Positions 8,145 through 16,946 of a stretch of 64,000 nt of DNA are shown in pieces. The first letter of the stretch is position 1; the number at the start of each line of letters is the position of its first letter. Location: positions 1 through 64,000 of the forward strand of contig NZ_KB903773.1 in NCBI RefSeq assembly GCF_000379845.1. Reading direction: 5' to 3'. Position numbers and translations under genes: made by a program. The notes below the pieces were generated by a model, which worked only from the letters and a program-made list of their open reading frames with translations, made no database searches and had not been told where the DNA came from. Origin of the DNA: Moraxella boevrei DSM 14165. Its GTDB lineage: Bacteria; Pseudomonadota; Gammaproteobacteria; Pseudomonadales; Moraxellaceae.

Positions 8145-8174
8145 TATTGTTACTCATTTTAAAGGAAAACCATT

Positions 8175-8765
8175 ATGTGCGAACTTTGTAACGACCCTAA
8201 TCACACAACAGAAAGCCACAAAGTGAACAACCCAAAAGCAAAACCTGAAAAACCATTCATTCCCCTAAACATTGCCGTCTTAACCGTGTCGGACACTCGC
8301 ACGCTTGATGAAGATACTTCGGGTAAATATTTGGCGGATAGTATCGTGGACGCAGGTCATAATTTAGCCGAGCGTGCCTTGACTACCGATGATATTTATG
8401 AGATTCGTGCGGTGATTAGTCGCTGGATTGCCGACCCCAACATTCACGCCGTTATTAGCACAGGTGGCACAGGCTTTTATGGGCGGGATAATATGCCAGA
8501 AGCAGTGAGCGTGTTATTTGACAAATCCGTGGACGGCTTTGGCGAGATGTTCCGCTTATTATCAAAAGATGAAATCGGCATGAGTACACTCCAATCTCGT
8601 GCGGTGGCAGGTATGGCGAACAGCACAGCGATTTTCTGCTTGCCTGGCTCAACAGGGGCGTGTCGCACAGGTTGGACAGGAATTTTAAAAGACCAACTCG
8701 ATAATCGCACTCGTCCGTGTAATTTTGTACCGCATTTAATGAAAGTCAACCCCACGCATGATTAA
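8175..8765 (+). CDS. moaB: Molybdopterin adenylyltransferase-like protein MoaB
   Basis: The 196-residue protein has the MoCF_biosynth/MogA-like fold: TVSDTRTLDEDTSGKYLAD near the start of the domain, then the STGGTGF signature and the GMSTLQSRAVAG segment. It also has an N-terminal extension of about 30 residues with two cysteines and histidines (MCELCNDPNHTTESHK) that is not part of the family core and might bind a metal. MoaB/MogA proteins adenylate molybdopterin before molybdenum insertion. The gene lies 30 bases after moaA and overlaps mobA by 8 bases. Confidence 0.9.
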   Translation: MCELCNDPNHTTESHKVNNPKAKPEKPFIPLNIAVLTVSDTRTLDEDTSGKYLADSIVDAGHNLAERALTTDDIYEIRAVISRWIADPNIHAVISTGGTGFYGRDNMPEAVSVLFDKSVDGFGEMFRLLSKDEIGMSTLQSRAVAGMANSTAIFCLPGSTGACRTGWTGILKDQLDNRTRPCNFVPHLMKVNPTHD

Positions 8766-9393
8766 TTTATCTGCCATTTTAATTTTAGCAGGAGGTGAGT
8801 CTCGCCGAATGGGGTCACCCAAGGCGTTATTGCCCTTGCCAAATGGCGAAAATTTATTACAATATCACATTCGCCACGCCAAAAAACTTGCTAAAAATTT
8901 AAACAAGAATATCCCAATTTTAATTGGTGATAATGATAAAAACTTTAGTCTATCTGATGATATAGATGTAATTGCTATTCAAGATTATATCAACAATGCT
9001 GGGGCATTATCATGTTTGTTAAGTGCGTTTTATTATTGCCAAAATTATCATTTAAATGATGGGTTTATATTGGTGATTAGTTGTGATAATTTGATTGGTA
9101 TTGATAAATTGTATTTTAAACTCATGGCAAATAATACAAATTCACAAGCGATTTATTTAACTGACAATCATTTAACTGATAGTAAAGATTATCCATTGTT
9201 AGGATTATACAATCTCAATTTAATTGATGAATTAAAAACTTATTTGGATAATGATAATCGTGCGGTGATGAAGTTTTTAAAAGATAAGCAAGTACAAAAA
9301 ATCAGCATGAATAACGAATGGCGATATTTGGCGAATTTTAATACGCTTGATGAATTTGAATTGGCTTTAAAGTATTTTAAGAATTATCATTAA
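8758..9393 (+). CDS. mobA: Molybdenum cofactor guanylyltransferase MobA
   Basis: The 211-residue protein starts with the nucleotidyltransferase signature LAGGESRRMGSPKALLPLP (about residues 10-28), which binds the NTP. MobA links GMP to Mo-molybdopterin to make the bis-MGD cofactor of DMSO-reductase-type enzymes such as nitrate reductase and formate dehydrogenase. The C-terminal half is Asn/Asp-rich and divergent, so the related MocA (cytidylyl) role cannot be excluded from sequence alone. The place within a moa operon, overlapping moaB by 8 bases, supports a Moco nucleotidyltransferase. Confidence 0.82.
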   Translation: MINLSAILILAGGESRRMGSPKALLPLPNGENLLQYHIRHAKKLAKNLNKNIPILIGDNDKNFSLSDDIDVIAIQDYINNAGALSCLLSAFYYCQNYHLNDGFILVISCDNLIGIDKLYFKLMANNTNSQAIYLTDNHLTDSKDYPLLGLYNLNLIDELKTYLDNDNRAVMKFLKDKQVQKISMNNEWRYLANFNTLDEFELALKYFKNYH

Positions 9394-9406
9394 AAAGGAT
9401 GAAAAT

Positions 9407-10132
9407 ATGGAACTCAAAGACCGCTTAAAGCGGGCTAGAAAAAATGCTAACCTAACACAAGACGAAGTTGTACAACGAATTGATGGTCTGACGCAATCCG
9501 CTTACAGTCAATTAGAAAGTGGCAAGGTTAAAAGTAGCAGTAAAATCGTTGAATTAGCTAACCTATTTAAAGTCAATCCCACATGGCTAGCTACAGGTCA
9601 AGACAGCGTTATATACAACAACAGTGTACAAATTGACACACAACACAACTTAACCCACCCAAATTTAACGCATTTGGACACCGACGGCAATATCACCATG
9701 GTGGATGTTGGCGATAAATCCGTCACACAACGCAGTGCCACCGCACAAGGTAAAGTAATTTTTCCGCCCCAAGTTTACACCGCCATCAAATCCTCTGACG
9801 GGCAGACCAAAAAAGGTTCAATCACCGCTACCGCCCACATTGCAGGCATCATGGCAGCCAAAAAAACCCACGAACTCATTCCACTGTGCCACGCCTTACC
9901 CCTTGATACGGTGAAAATGAGCTTTGATTATGACGACACCACACACGCCATCCATGTTACCGCCACCGCCAAAGTCACACACAAAACAGGCGTGGAAATG
10001 GAAGCCCTAACCGCCGTGTCGGTAGCGTGCCTGACGATTTATGATATGACCAAGGCGATTAGCCATGATATTGTGATTAGTGATATTTGCCTTGTGAATA
10101 AAACGGGGGGAAAATCTGATTATGTCAAGTAA
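9407..10132 (+). CDS. moaC: XRE/CI-type DNA-binding domain fused to MoaC (cyclic pyranopterin monophosphate synthase)
   Basis: The 241-residue product joins two known domains. Residues 1-64 are an XRE helix-turn-helix of phage-repressor type (LKDRLKRARKNANLTQDEVV, then QSAYSQLESGK and VNPTWLATG). After a linker (65-86), residues 87-241 are a complete MoaC: LTHLDTDG...MVDVG, LCHALPL (H162), GVEMEAL, YDMTKA and the KTGGKSDY end with its catalytic lysine. MoaC converts the MoaA product into cyclic pyranopterin monophosphate. Usual MoaC is about 160 residues with no DNA-binding domain. The start has a good ribosome site (AAGGATG), no stop interrupts the linker and there is no internal Met before the MoaC core, so the fusion seems real. 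It may let MoaC repress or sense its own operon. Confidence 0.9.
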   Translation: MELKDRLKRARKNANLTQDEVVQRIDGLTQSAYSQLESGKVKSSSKIVELANLFKVNPTWLATGQDSVIYNNSVQIDTQHNLTHPNLTHLDTDGNITMVDVGDKSVTQRSATAQGKVIFPPQVYTAIKSSDGQTKKGSITATAHIAGIMAAKKTHELIPLCHALPLDTVKMSFDYDDTTHAIHVTATAKVTHKTGVEMEALTAVSVACLTIYDMTKAISHDIVISDICLVNKTGGKSDYVK

Positions 10133-10388
10133 TAACCCAAAAAACACAAAGAAAATCAATATCTTATACTTTGCAAGCCTAGCTGATAACGCAGGCATTG
10201 ATGAAGAGATTATCACAGTCACTGATGAAACTTTACCCCAAGTTTTTAATAATTTAGCCCAAAAACATGGTTTTATCCTCACTCAAGATAAAATCGCTGT
10301 GGCGATTAATCATGAATTTAGCGACTGGAATGCCCCTGTTAATGATGGCGATATTGTTGCCTTTATTCCACCTGTAGCAGGGGGTTAG
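10122..10388 (+). CDS. moaD: Molybdopterin synthase sulfur-carrier subunit MoaD
   Basis: This is an 88-residue ubiquitin-like beta-grasp protein with YFASLADNAG near the start and the required C-terminal PPVAGG. The terminal glycine is adenylated and thiocarboxylated, and supplies sulfur to MoaE for making molybdopterin. The first about 10 residues (MSSNNPKNTK) precede the family core. The gene overlaps the MoaC-fusion gene by 11 bases and moaE by 1 base, so the subunits are translationally coupled. Confidence 0.92.
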   Translation: MSSNNPKNTKKINILYFASLADNAGIDEEIITVTDETLPQVFNNLAQKHGFILTQDKIAVAINHEFSDWNAPVNDGDIVAFIPPVAGG

Positions 10389-10891
10389 TGGTGATAAATT
10401 CTAAAAAATTACACCAAGGCTCATCAGTTATCAATCTAACCGAAGATGAGGCTTACTTTACCGCTATCACGGACGGCTTTGCTTTACTTGATAAGCAGAT
10501 TGATGACAGACGGCTAAAAATGGCACTGCTCAATGCCAACTGTGGAGCGTTAGCGACCTTTGAAGGCTGGGTACGTAATCACAACAACAAGCGCCCCGTC
10601 ACGCATTTGACCTATTATGGTTATGAAAAACTCGCCATTAATCAAGGCAAAAAACTCATTGATGAAGCCAAACAACAATTTGACATTGAACACGCCGTCG
10701 CCATCCATCGTATTGGTGATTTAAATGTAGGCGATATGGCGGTGTGGATTGGCGTGACCGCTCATCATCGTTACCCTGCCTTTGATGCGTGTCGCTGGCT
10801 ATTAGATGCGATTAAAGCTGATATTCCTGTGTGGAAGCAGGAATTTTATGCCGATAGCGATGAGAGTTTGTGGTTGTCGAATAATGGATAA
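10388..10891 (+). CDS. moaE: Molybdopterin synthase catalytic subunit MoaE
   Basis: The 167-residue protein has the MoaE features GALATFEGWVRNHN, the segment HRIGDLNVGDMAV, then HRYPAFDACRWLLD and the late lysine motif WKQEFY. It forms the heterotetrameric molybdopterin synthase with MoaD and transfers two sulfurs to cyclic pyranopterin monophosphate. The start is GTG overlapping the moaD stop; a second GTG three bases later is equally possible. About 25 N-terminal residues precede the conserved domain. It ends the Moco operon; moeA, moeB and molybdate transport genes are not in the window. Confidence 0.9.
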   Translation: MVINSKKLHQGSSVINLTEDEAYFTAITDGFALLDKQIDDRRLKMALLNANCGALATFEGWVRNHNNKRPVTHLTYYGYEKLAINQGKKLIDEAKQQFDIEHAVAIHRIGDLNVGDMAVWIGVTAHHRYPAFDACRWLLDAIKADIPVWKQEFYADSDESLWLSNNG

Positions 10892-10994
10892 ATAAAAAAC
10901 GTAAAGAGAAATCATTTTTTTAAAATAAATTTTATTTAAAATCAGAAGCTTGTAAAATATTTGAAAAAATTTATAAAAAAGTTAAAAAAAGTGC

Positions 10995-11022
10995 TTGACT
11001 CGGTTTCAAAAATCCTTATAAT
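10995..11022 (+). promoter_or_regulatory. Sigma-70 promoter of the tRNA-Gly gene
   Basis: The -35 TTGACT at 10995-11000 and the perfect -10 TATAAT at 11017-11022 are 16 bases apart. The tRNA begins 62 bases further on. Confidence 0.8.
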
Positions 11023-11083
11023 ATGCACCACAACGACGCGATAAACAAGCATAAAAAATGTTTAAGTTGTTAAAAACTCAAAT

Positions 11084-11159
<76 letters not shown>

Positions 11160-11165
11160 AATTCT

Positions 11166-11198
11166 AAAAAGCCACTTAGTTGATTAAGTGGCTTTTTT
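11166..11198 (+). terminator. Rho-independent terminator of tRNA-Gly
   Basis: A perfect stem AAAAAGCCACTTA / TAAGTGGCTTTTT with a 6-base loop ends in a T run directly after the tRNA. Confidence 0.9.
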
Positions 11199-11228
11199 AT
11201 GGTCTAAATTTTTAAAATTTTAACCCAT

Positions 11229-11257
11229 AAAAAAGTAGCCACTTGAGCTACTTTTTT
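11229..11257 (-). terminator. Rho-independent terminator of lctP
   Basis: The 11-base stem AAAAAAGTAGC / GCTACTTTTTT has a 7-base loop and is symmetrical, so it could work on both strands. It lies 18 bases past the lctP stop on the minus strand. Confidence 0.85.
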
Positions 11258-11275
11258 ACTTTTATAAGTTGAAAC

Positions 11276-13024
11276 TTATTTTTTATCTAACATTGACATA
11301 CCACCAAAGAATACAAATGGCCAAATCAAAGCGGCAATAAACCACATAGGATTTAAAACAAATGCCATGCCAAGCAGTCCTGCCTGTATCACATAATAAC
11401 TCATAGTAATCAAAGTCATGCGAATGATTGCCCCTTCACGGTTAATCAAACCGACCACCGCTGCGGCTGAGACCACATTGTGTACAGAAACCATATTGCC
11501 TGCTGCACCACCAACCGCTTGCAGAGCAACAACTTTACTTGCCATGGCGGTATCAAGACCGATTTGAGTGGCGGTTGACCATTGAAAATAGGCAAACATC
11601 ATGTTACTTACCGTATTTGAGCCTGCAATAAATGCACCTAATGCACCAATGGTGGAGGCAAACATCGGCCAGCTGTTACCAAAAGCGTTGGCGGCACTTT
11701 GTGCCAGTACAATCGGCATAGCAGGCATGGCGTTTGCCACATCAGGGGCAGAGGCAGAATTGATAAATACTTGCACCATAGGAATCGAGCAAAGTAGGGC
11801 AGGGGCAGCGGCAACCATTGTTTTGGCAGACACTGACCAGCTTTTTTTGACCTGTGTGCTATTCATACCAAACAGTACAATGCAAATCAATGAGGTTAAT
11901 AACAGCACGCTGGCAGGCGAGTACAAAAGCGACTCTTTGTGGCTGATAGCTGTACCAAACAGATTGTTAAATTTTATGGTCAAAGCATCGCCACTTAACA
12001 AGCCTTTTAGTCCCAATGCAGGCACACGCGTTACAATAAGTAAAATAATGACAATCAAATACGGTGAAAACGAGCGTAACAAGCTAAATTTTGGTGGCGT
12101 GCTTTCATCGTGTTTGTCATGCTGAATATCGCCCATCCAATTATCCGCCCATTTTGACTTTTCTGGAAAATCAAAGATATTTTTGGGTTGCAAAAACCCA
12201 CTTTTGGCAGCAGGCACAACAATCGCCAAACCAATAAAACCGCCAACCAATGACGGAAATTCTGGGCCTAAAAACTTGGCAACCAAAAAATAAGGAATGG
12301 TAAAGGCAAGCCCTGCAAAAATCGCAAATGGTGCAACTTCAAGTCCTTGTTTAAAAGAGCGTTTTTCGCCAAAAAAGCGTGTTAAAAAACAACACAAAAT
12401 CAGCGGAATCAAAAAGCCGATTATCGCATGAAACATACCGACATTGGCAGTTGTTTGTAAGATATAATCGTCTAAGGTGCTAGGTGCGATACTGGTAAGT
12501 AAATCTTCTTTGCCGTCTAAGCCGTTTTTGACGCCGATAAGCAGTGGGGTGCCGACCGCACCATAAGATACAGGCGTGGACTGGATAATAAGCATTGCCA
12601 TAACCGATGCCATTGCGGGAAAACCCAAGGCAAACAATAAAGGTGCACCAACCGCAGACGGCGTTCCCCAGCCTGACGCTCCTTCAATCAAACAGCCAAA
12701 CAGCCACGCCACGATAATCACCTGAATACGGCGGTCAGGCGAAATATCCATAAAGCCTTTACGGATGGCCAAAATTGCACCACTTTCTTTTACGGTATTA
12801 AGTAGTAAGATTGCACTAAAGACGATAAATAGCACAGAGATGGCGGTAATCACGCCTTTGGCACTCGCGGCCATTACTTGATTGATATCTGCTTGCCATA
12901 CAAAAACCGCAAGCCCAGCTGTTACCAAATAAGTCACCGCCATCGCAATTTTGGCAGGCAGACGCATGATAACCAGTAGCACAAGTACGATGAGAATTGG
13001 CAACAATGCCAAAAAGGTAAGCAT
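11276..13024 (-). CDS. lctP: L-lactate permease (LctP/LldP family)
   Basis: This 582-residue inner-membrane protein has about 13-14 hydrophobic segments. It carries the lactate permease signatures [21 protein letters not shown] and [12 protein letters not shown], plus the late [29 protein letters not shown] and [16 protein letters not shown] blocks of PF02652. It imports lactate with protons. Length is normal (about 550-590). Upstream, a six-gene peptide operon on the same strand separates it from lldD, its expected functional partner. A clear terminator follows, and the 418 bases upstream carry its own promoter region. Confidence 0.93.
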   Translation of the reverse strand: MLTFLALLPILIVLVLLVIMRLPAKIAMAVTYLVTAGLAVFVWQADINQVMAASAKGVITAISVLFIVFSAILLLNTVKESGAILAIRKGFMDISPDRRIQVIIVAWLFGCLIEGASGWGTPSAVGAPLLFALGFPAMASVMAMLIIQSTPVSYGAVGTPLLIGVKNGLDGKEDLLTSIAPSTLDDYILQTTANVGMFHAIIGFLIPLILCCFLTRFFGEKRSFKQGLEVAPFAIFAGLAFTIPYFLVAKFLGPEFPSLVGGFIGLAIVVPAAKSGFLQPKNIFDFPEKSKWADNWMGDIQHDKHDESTPPKFSLLRSFSPYLIVIILLIVTRVPALGLKGLLSGDALTIKFNNLFGTAISHKESLLYSPASVLLLTSLICIVLFGMNSTQVKKSWSVSAKTMVAAAPALLCSIPMVQVFINSASAPDVANAMPAMPIVLAQSAANAFGNSWPMFASTIGALGAFIAGSNTVSNMMFAYFQWSTATQIGLDTAMASKVVALQAVGGAAGNMVSVHNVVSAAAVVGLINREGAIIRMTLITMSYYVIQAGLLGMAFVLNPMWFIAALIWPFVFFGGMSMLDKK

Positions 13025-13442
13025 AAAACGCTCCTTGTTTAAAAAATTAGCTTGTATTGATTAAGGTTATTGATAACTTTTAAAGTATTTTTTACTTTGT
13101 AATTATTTTAAAAGAATTTCTCACATCTTGCAAAAGACAATTTAAATTGATAAATATTATCATATTACCAATACATTATTCAATATCTTACCAAATAATT
13201 TTGCAAATAATTAAATTGTTAACAATACAAAAAATACCAAAATAAGATAAATCTTTAAAACCAGCCAAGCCTTAATCGTCAGTTTATGCCCGTTATTTAG
13301 TATAAACAACCTTTGCCAATTACCGCATTTTGCAAAAAATATCATCAACTAAAAAGATGACTTAAACCCATTAAACCAACACCTAAAATTCTCAAAAAAG
13401 ATTTTAGATGTTGGTGGTTTTTGATATCAATAATCGTATGAC
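13025..13442 (-). other. Intergenic region upstream of lctP, no gene seen
   Basis: This 418-base AT-rich stretch holds no credible open frame or RNA gene. At 13375-13415 there is an imperfect hairpin (ACCAACA-CTAAAAT arms, one mismatch). On the plus strand it ends in GGTTTTT and on the minus strand in TTTAA. It is probably the terminator of the sigma/anti-sigma end of the peptide operon. The lctP promoter must lie between about 13030 and 13200, but I see no clear consensus. Confidence 0.5.
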
Positions 13443-13649
13443 TTATGAATATGTAGTATGCTGAGTAGATTTATCATCTTGCTGATGATAGGTTTTTAGT
13501 ATCTGCGACAAGATTTTGTTGTTTTTGTCAAAAGCACGGCAATGTCTGCACAACAAAAGATGGGTTTGAAGTTGCATTTTTTGTTGCCAAGTCAATGGCT
13601 GCTCCAAAGATAAGATCGCCAACTTACTGATTTGTTCACAGTTTTTCAT
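13443..13649 (-). CDS. Zinc-finger-type anti-sigma factor (small, soluble)
   Basis: The 68-residue protein has one HxxxCxxC motif, THLLLCRHC (H30, C34, C37), preceded by a conserved-looking CEQISKLAILSLEQPLTW. This is the ZAS/zf-HC2-like fold of small anti-sigma factors. No membrane segment follows, so it would act in the cytoplasm. It is 12 bases after the ECF sigma gene and in the same operon, so it most likely binds that sigma factor and releases it in response to metal or redox change. It is the last gene of the operon. Confidence 0.75.
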   Translation of the reverse strand: MKNCEQISKLAILSLEQPLTWQQKMQLQTHLLLCRHCRAFDKNNKILSQILKTYHQQDDKSTQHTTYS

Positions 13650-13661
13650 GATGTTATGTTC

Positions 13662-14297
13662 CTATTCATTAAACCAATGGCGATTTAGACACACTTGCAA
13701 GCTAACTCTGGCTCGGTGCATGAGTACATAATAATTTTGTTTACTGATTTGGCAGTTTTGGCAAATTTCATCACTGTCTAAATCCAAATACTCTTTCATC
13801 AAAAAAACTCGTGCCTGCTCGCCTGCCAAATGCGTCAAGCAATACTCCAGAACCTGCCAAAAATGCTGGTTATGGACTTGCGTTTCTGGGTCGCACCATG
13901 AATGATCAAAGACTTTTGGTGCATAGTCCTTCTGCCAGCTGCCTGCATCAGAAAACACCAAATCAACAATATCGCCATCGCCATCATCAAGCTCACTCAT
14001 CGTAATATACGGCGTGTTTTTTCGTAGGCAATCGGCAATCTTATGCTTTAAAATGGCAAAAACCCAACTTTTAAAAGCCGAATTACCTTTAAAATTTTTG
14101 GCGTATTGCATCGCTGATATCACGCACTCTTGGACGACATCTTGGGCAAGGCTTTTATCATTTAATTGATTATTGGCAAAGGCAAGTAATTGCTTGTACA
14201 AATCGGCTAAATATTGGTCGTTAAGTGAGTGATGTGTCTGATTGGCGGTGTTATTTTTTGATAACAACTGAATAAATACTTGATAATCCTCATTCAT
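13662..14297 (-). CDS. ECF-type RNA polymerase sigma factor
   Basis: The 211-residue product has sigma region 2 (about residues 28-95, with SLAQDVVQECVISAMQYAKNF and SAFKSWVFAILKHKIADCLRK). A longer than usual acidic linker follows (about 100-140, with SELDDGDGDIVDLVFSD). Region 4 comes last (about 148-205, with EICQNCQISKQNYYVLMHRAR, a helix-turn-helix). The linker and the CQNCQ cysteines in region 4 are odd. It lies in one operon with the DUF692/DUF2063/DoxX genes and with an anti-sigma factor downstream, the arrangement seen in copper-peptide (bufferin/HvfA) clusters. It probably drives the operon autogenously. Confidence 0.88.
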   Translation of the reverse strand: MNEDYQVFIQLLSKNNTANQTHHSLNDQYLADLYKQLLAFANNQLNDKSLAQDVVQECVISAMQYAKNFKGNSAFKSWVFAILKHKIADCLRKNTPYITMSELDDGDGDIVDLVFSDAGSWQKDYAPKVFDHSWCDPETQVHNQHFWQVLEYCLTHLAGEQARVFLMKEYLDLDSDEICQNCQISKQNYYVLMHRARVSLQVCLNRHWFNE

Positions 14298-14312
14298 GCT
14301 TTTGCCTTTTTT

Positions 14313-14954
14313 CTATTTTAAAAACTTACTTTTTAAAAAATAATCCACGCTGACATAGTTACCCGCTCCATAAAACAATAAAGGCAATAGCATAATCAAA
14401 TAAGTTACCGCAAATTCCACGCCATTATTTAAAATCACAAAATTACCCATATCGGTAAGCCACTCGTAATTACCGTGTTCTTGCAAAATCTCACGAGCCT
14501 TTTCCAATCTTAATGCAACTTCTTGGGCGTTATTTAGACTGTCATCAGCACTGCCAAAACCCAATTTTGACCAAAATAAGGCAGTGCTTGTGCTGGCTTC
14601 ACTAGATGCAATGGCAAACCAACCATTTTTTAAATGCACTGTCCAGCCTGCCACTGCCATTGTAATGATTAGCATAATACTAAACAAGCGTGTAAAGACT
14701 CCAAATAGCAAAGCAAATCCACCAATAAGTTCGGCAAAAATCACCAATGCTGTCATCAAAGGTGCAAAAGGCAGTCCAAGCCCCCAGTCGCTATTGCCAA
14801 GCCATTCACTGGTTGCATTAAAGCTGTTTAATTTATTGAGTCCTGCAACAATAAAAATCGGTGCCAAATAAATACGCAAAGCAAGCAGTAAGGTAAAATC
14901 AAGCGATTTTAATTTATGGATAAATCTATCATAAGTATGGATAATTTTTTGCAT
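14313..14954 (-). CDS. DoxX-family membrane protein of the copper-peptide operon
   Basis: The 213-residue protein has four membrane segments typical of DoxX: LLLALRIYLAPIFIVAGLNKL near the start, a FAELIGGFALLFGVFTRL motif in helix 2/3, an AVAGWTVHL segment and a C-terminal YLIMLLPLLFYGAG helix. A periplasmic or cytosolic insert lies at about 115-170. DoxX proteins accompany DUF692/DUF2063 pairs in HvfABC/bufferin clusters, but their role there is not settled; they may handle redox or export. It sits 36 bases after the DUF2063 gene and 15 before the sigma gene. Confidence 0.85.
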   Translation of the reverse strand: MQKIIHTYDRFIHKLKSLDFTLLLALRIYLAPIFIVAGLNKLNSFNATSEWLGNSDWGLGLPFAPLMTALVIFAELIGGFALLFGVFTRLFSIMLIITMAVAGWTVHLKNGWFAIASSEASTSTALFWSKLGFGSADDSLNNAQEVALRLEKAREILQEHGNYEWLTDMGNFVILNNGVEFAVTYLIMLLPLLFYGAGNYVSVDYFLKSKFLK

Positions 14955-14990
14955 AAAAACTCTTTTTTATAAAACACTAATTGGGCTAAT

Positions 14991-15812
14991 TTATGTCATT
15001 TGAATTAACACAGATTGGCTAACTAATAACGCAAATAAATCATCAGTATATGCCAAAAGCTCGTCAATATTGTCATAATCAATAGATTGACCAAAATCAC
15101 GCATTAGTTGTTCATTAGATGAATATGTTTGTTCACTATTTTGCATAAAATCAATGAGTAAATGGGTCAAAGCATTAATTTGGATAAATTCTATTTTGTC
15201 ATTATTGTCTTTTAAGACCACCAAAAAAGCATCAGACGGTTCAATATCGCTATTATCCACGCTAATGGTATGTACAGGATAATGATAGTGATGATTTTGT
15301 ACACTATGATTTAAAGCGTACGAATTGTTGCTGTTAATAATGACCTTTGGCGTTGTATTTGGCAGGGTGTCTACATACAGTTCTAGCCATTCATAATGGG
15401 CAAGCTCGGGCAAATAATCAGGCACAAAATCAATATCACTTTTTTGAAGTGTTATTGCATTATGCCAATCACTATCGTTGCCATCGTTTAGTTTTGATAA
15501 AAAATCCACAAATTGCATTGGAATTTCACTAAAATATGGCGAATGTGTTGGATAACATTGAAAAAAATACAACGATAAGGGTTTGAAGTTGTCGCCCAAT
15601 ATTGCCCGACAAACGGGAAAGCATTGATTTAAAAAACCAGACATATTGTTAAAAATCAAGTCTTGGTAAATTTTGCCAACCTTGTGGGGGATAGTATCGC
15701 TAGCAGATTGAGAACGCAAATAATCGCCAAATTGCAATTGAAATTTTTGCAAAGAATAAGGCGGTTTATGACTATTAACTGTGCGATTTTTTTCAAATAA
15801 AGTCATTATCAT
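14991..15812 (-). CDS. DUF2063 (HvfC/BufC-like) partner protein for peptide modification
   Basis: The 273-residue product has the N-terminal DUF2063 domain (about residues 22-110, with LQLQFGDYLRS-like and GNMSGFLNQCFPVCRAILG-like segments). This fits the putative DNA-binding/MbnC-like partner that forms a complex with DUF692 proteins. In methanobactin and HvfA/bufferin systems this subunit recruits the precursor to the iron enzyme. It has no signal peptide, so modification would be cytoplasmic. The gene is 20 bases downstream of the DUF692 gene. Two start ATGs lie six bases apart; I kept the longer. Confidence 0.82.
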   Translation of the reverse strand: MIMTLFEKNRTVNSHKPPYSLQKFQLQFGDYLRSQSASDTIPHKVGKIYQDLIFNNMSGFLNQCFPVCRAILGDNFKPLSLYFFQCYPTHSPYFSEIPMQFVDFLSKLNDGNDSDWHNAITLQKSDIDFVPDYLPELAHYEWLELYVDTLPNTTPKVIINSNNSYALNHSVQNHHYHYPVHTISVDNSDIEPSDAFLVVLKDNNDKIEFIQINALTHLLIDFMQNSEQTYSSNEQLMRDFGQSIDYDNIDELLAYTDDLFALLVSQSVLIQMT

Positions 15813-15832
15813 TGCTTTTTATCATTTTAAAA

Positions 15833-16732
15833 TCAGGCAGATAACTGTTGTTTGTTTGGATTTAAAGATTGACAAGCATTTTTTTGAGCATGGTGAATCA
15901 TATCAATCTCTGTCAATAATTCATCTAGGGCAGGAAAATTAAAATCTCGCTCCAAACAAGTGGGAATGTCGGTGGCTTTTTTGCCTGTACGATAGTAAAT
16001 CTCGCGATAGGCTTCGTCCAATAACTGCCAAACAGGTTCTATGACATTATTGCCGTGCGTGTCTATAATAAAACCGTCTTCTGCCACATAATGCCCTGCA
16101 ATGTGCATATAACATACTTTTTCTAGTGGCAACTGGTGTAAATAGGCAACGGGGTCAAAGCCAAAATTTTGGCTATTGACATAAATATTATTGATATCCA
16201 AATGCAATAAGCAATCGGCTTCTTTGACCACAGCACTGATAAATTCGCTGTCGGACATATCACTGTCTGGTGGCGTGTAATAATAACTGGCGTTTTCAAA
16301 ACCAATTTGCATACCCATAATATCTTGGGCTTGTTTTATGCGATTGGCTGTCCATTTGACCGCATCGTTGGTACAAGGAATAGGCAACAAATCATACAAA
16401 TGTCCCTTGTCATCAGATGTCCACGCCAAATGCTCAGTATATAACTGCATACCGTGTTCTTGCATAAACTTTTTGGTATTTTTTAATAAATCAATATCCA
16501 ATTTGGCACTACTGCCGATTGACAAAGACAAACCGTGACAAATAAAAGCAAATCGCTCGGTATAGGATTTGAGTAGTTTGTGATACTGCCCGCCCATTTG
16601 TCCTGCCGAATTAAGCCAATTTTCAGGCGACACTTCAAAAAAATCAATCGCTGATAAATCGTGTGTTTGCATATCTTGGCAAAGTTCACGGCGAAAGCCT
16701 AAGCCTGCACCTTTTAAAAGACGATTTGTCAT
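15833..16732 (-). CDS. DUF692 multinuclear iron oxygenase (MbnB/HvfB/BufB-like)
   Basis: This 299-residue TIM-barrel enzyme of the MbnB family (DUF692) has the probable iron ligands in ICHGLSLSIG, TEHLAW, IGFENASYYY, LHLDINNIYVN, MHIAGH, IDTHGN and LERD. The core SPENWLNSAGQ near residue 35-46 is also typical. Such enzymes use O2 to rearrange cysteines into oxazolone-thioamide or thiooxazole groups that bind copper. It is paired with DUF2063, and the upstream gene encodes a cysteine-repeat precursor. Length is usual (about 280-300). Confidence 0.9.
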   Translation of the reverse strand: MTNRLLKGAGLGFRRELCQDMQTHDLSAIDFFEVSPENWLNSAGQMGGQYHKLLKSYTERFAFICHGLSLSIGSSAKLDIDLLKNTKKFMQEHGMQLYTEHLAWTSDDKGHLYDLLPIPCTNDAVKWTANRIKQAQDIMGMQIGFENASYYYTPPDSDMSDSEFISAVVKEADCLLHLDINNIYVNSQNFGFDPVAYLHQLPLEKVCYMHIAGHYVAEDGFIIDTHGNNVIEPVWQLLDEAYREIYYRTGKKATDIPTCLERDFNFPALDELLTEIDMIHHAQKNACQSLNPNKQQLSA

Positions 16733-16946
16733 ATTAATCTCAAAAAATTGATAAAAACAGCCTTAGTAAATTTAAAGCAATAAATTTTGAAAAAAAGTAA
16801 TAAAAAAACAAGTAATAAACACGAGTGGTTAAAGCCAACAGTGTATTAAAACAATTTAGCCAAACCAATAAAAGAACTTGCTTGATTTGACTAAATTTTT
16901 TGCCAACTATTTTTTAATTATTTAATTTAAATTGTTGGCTAGCAGA

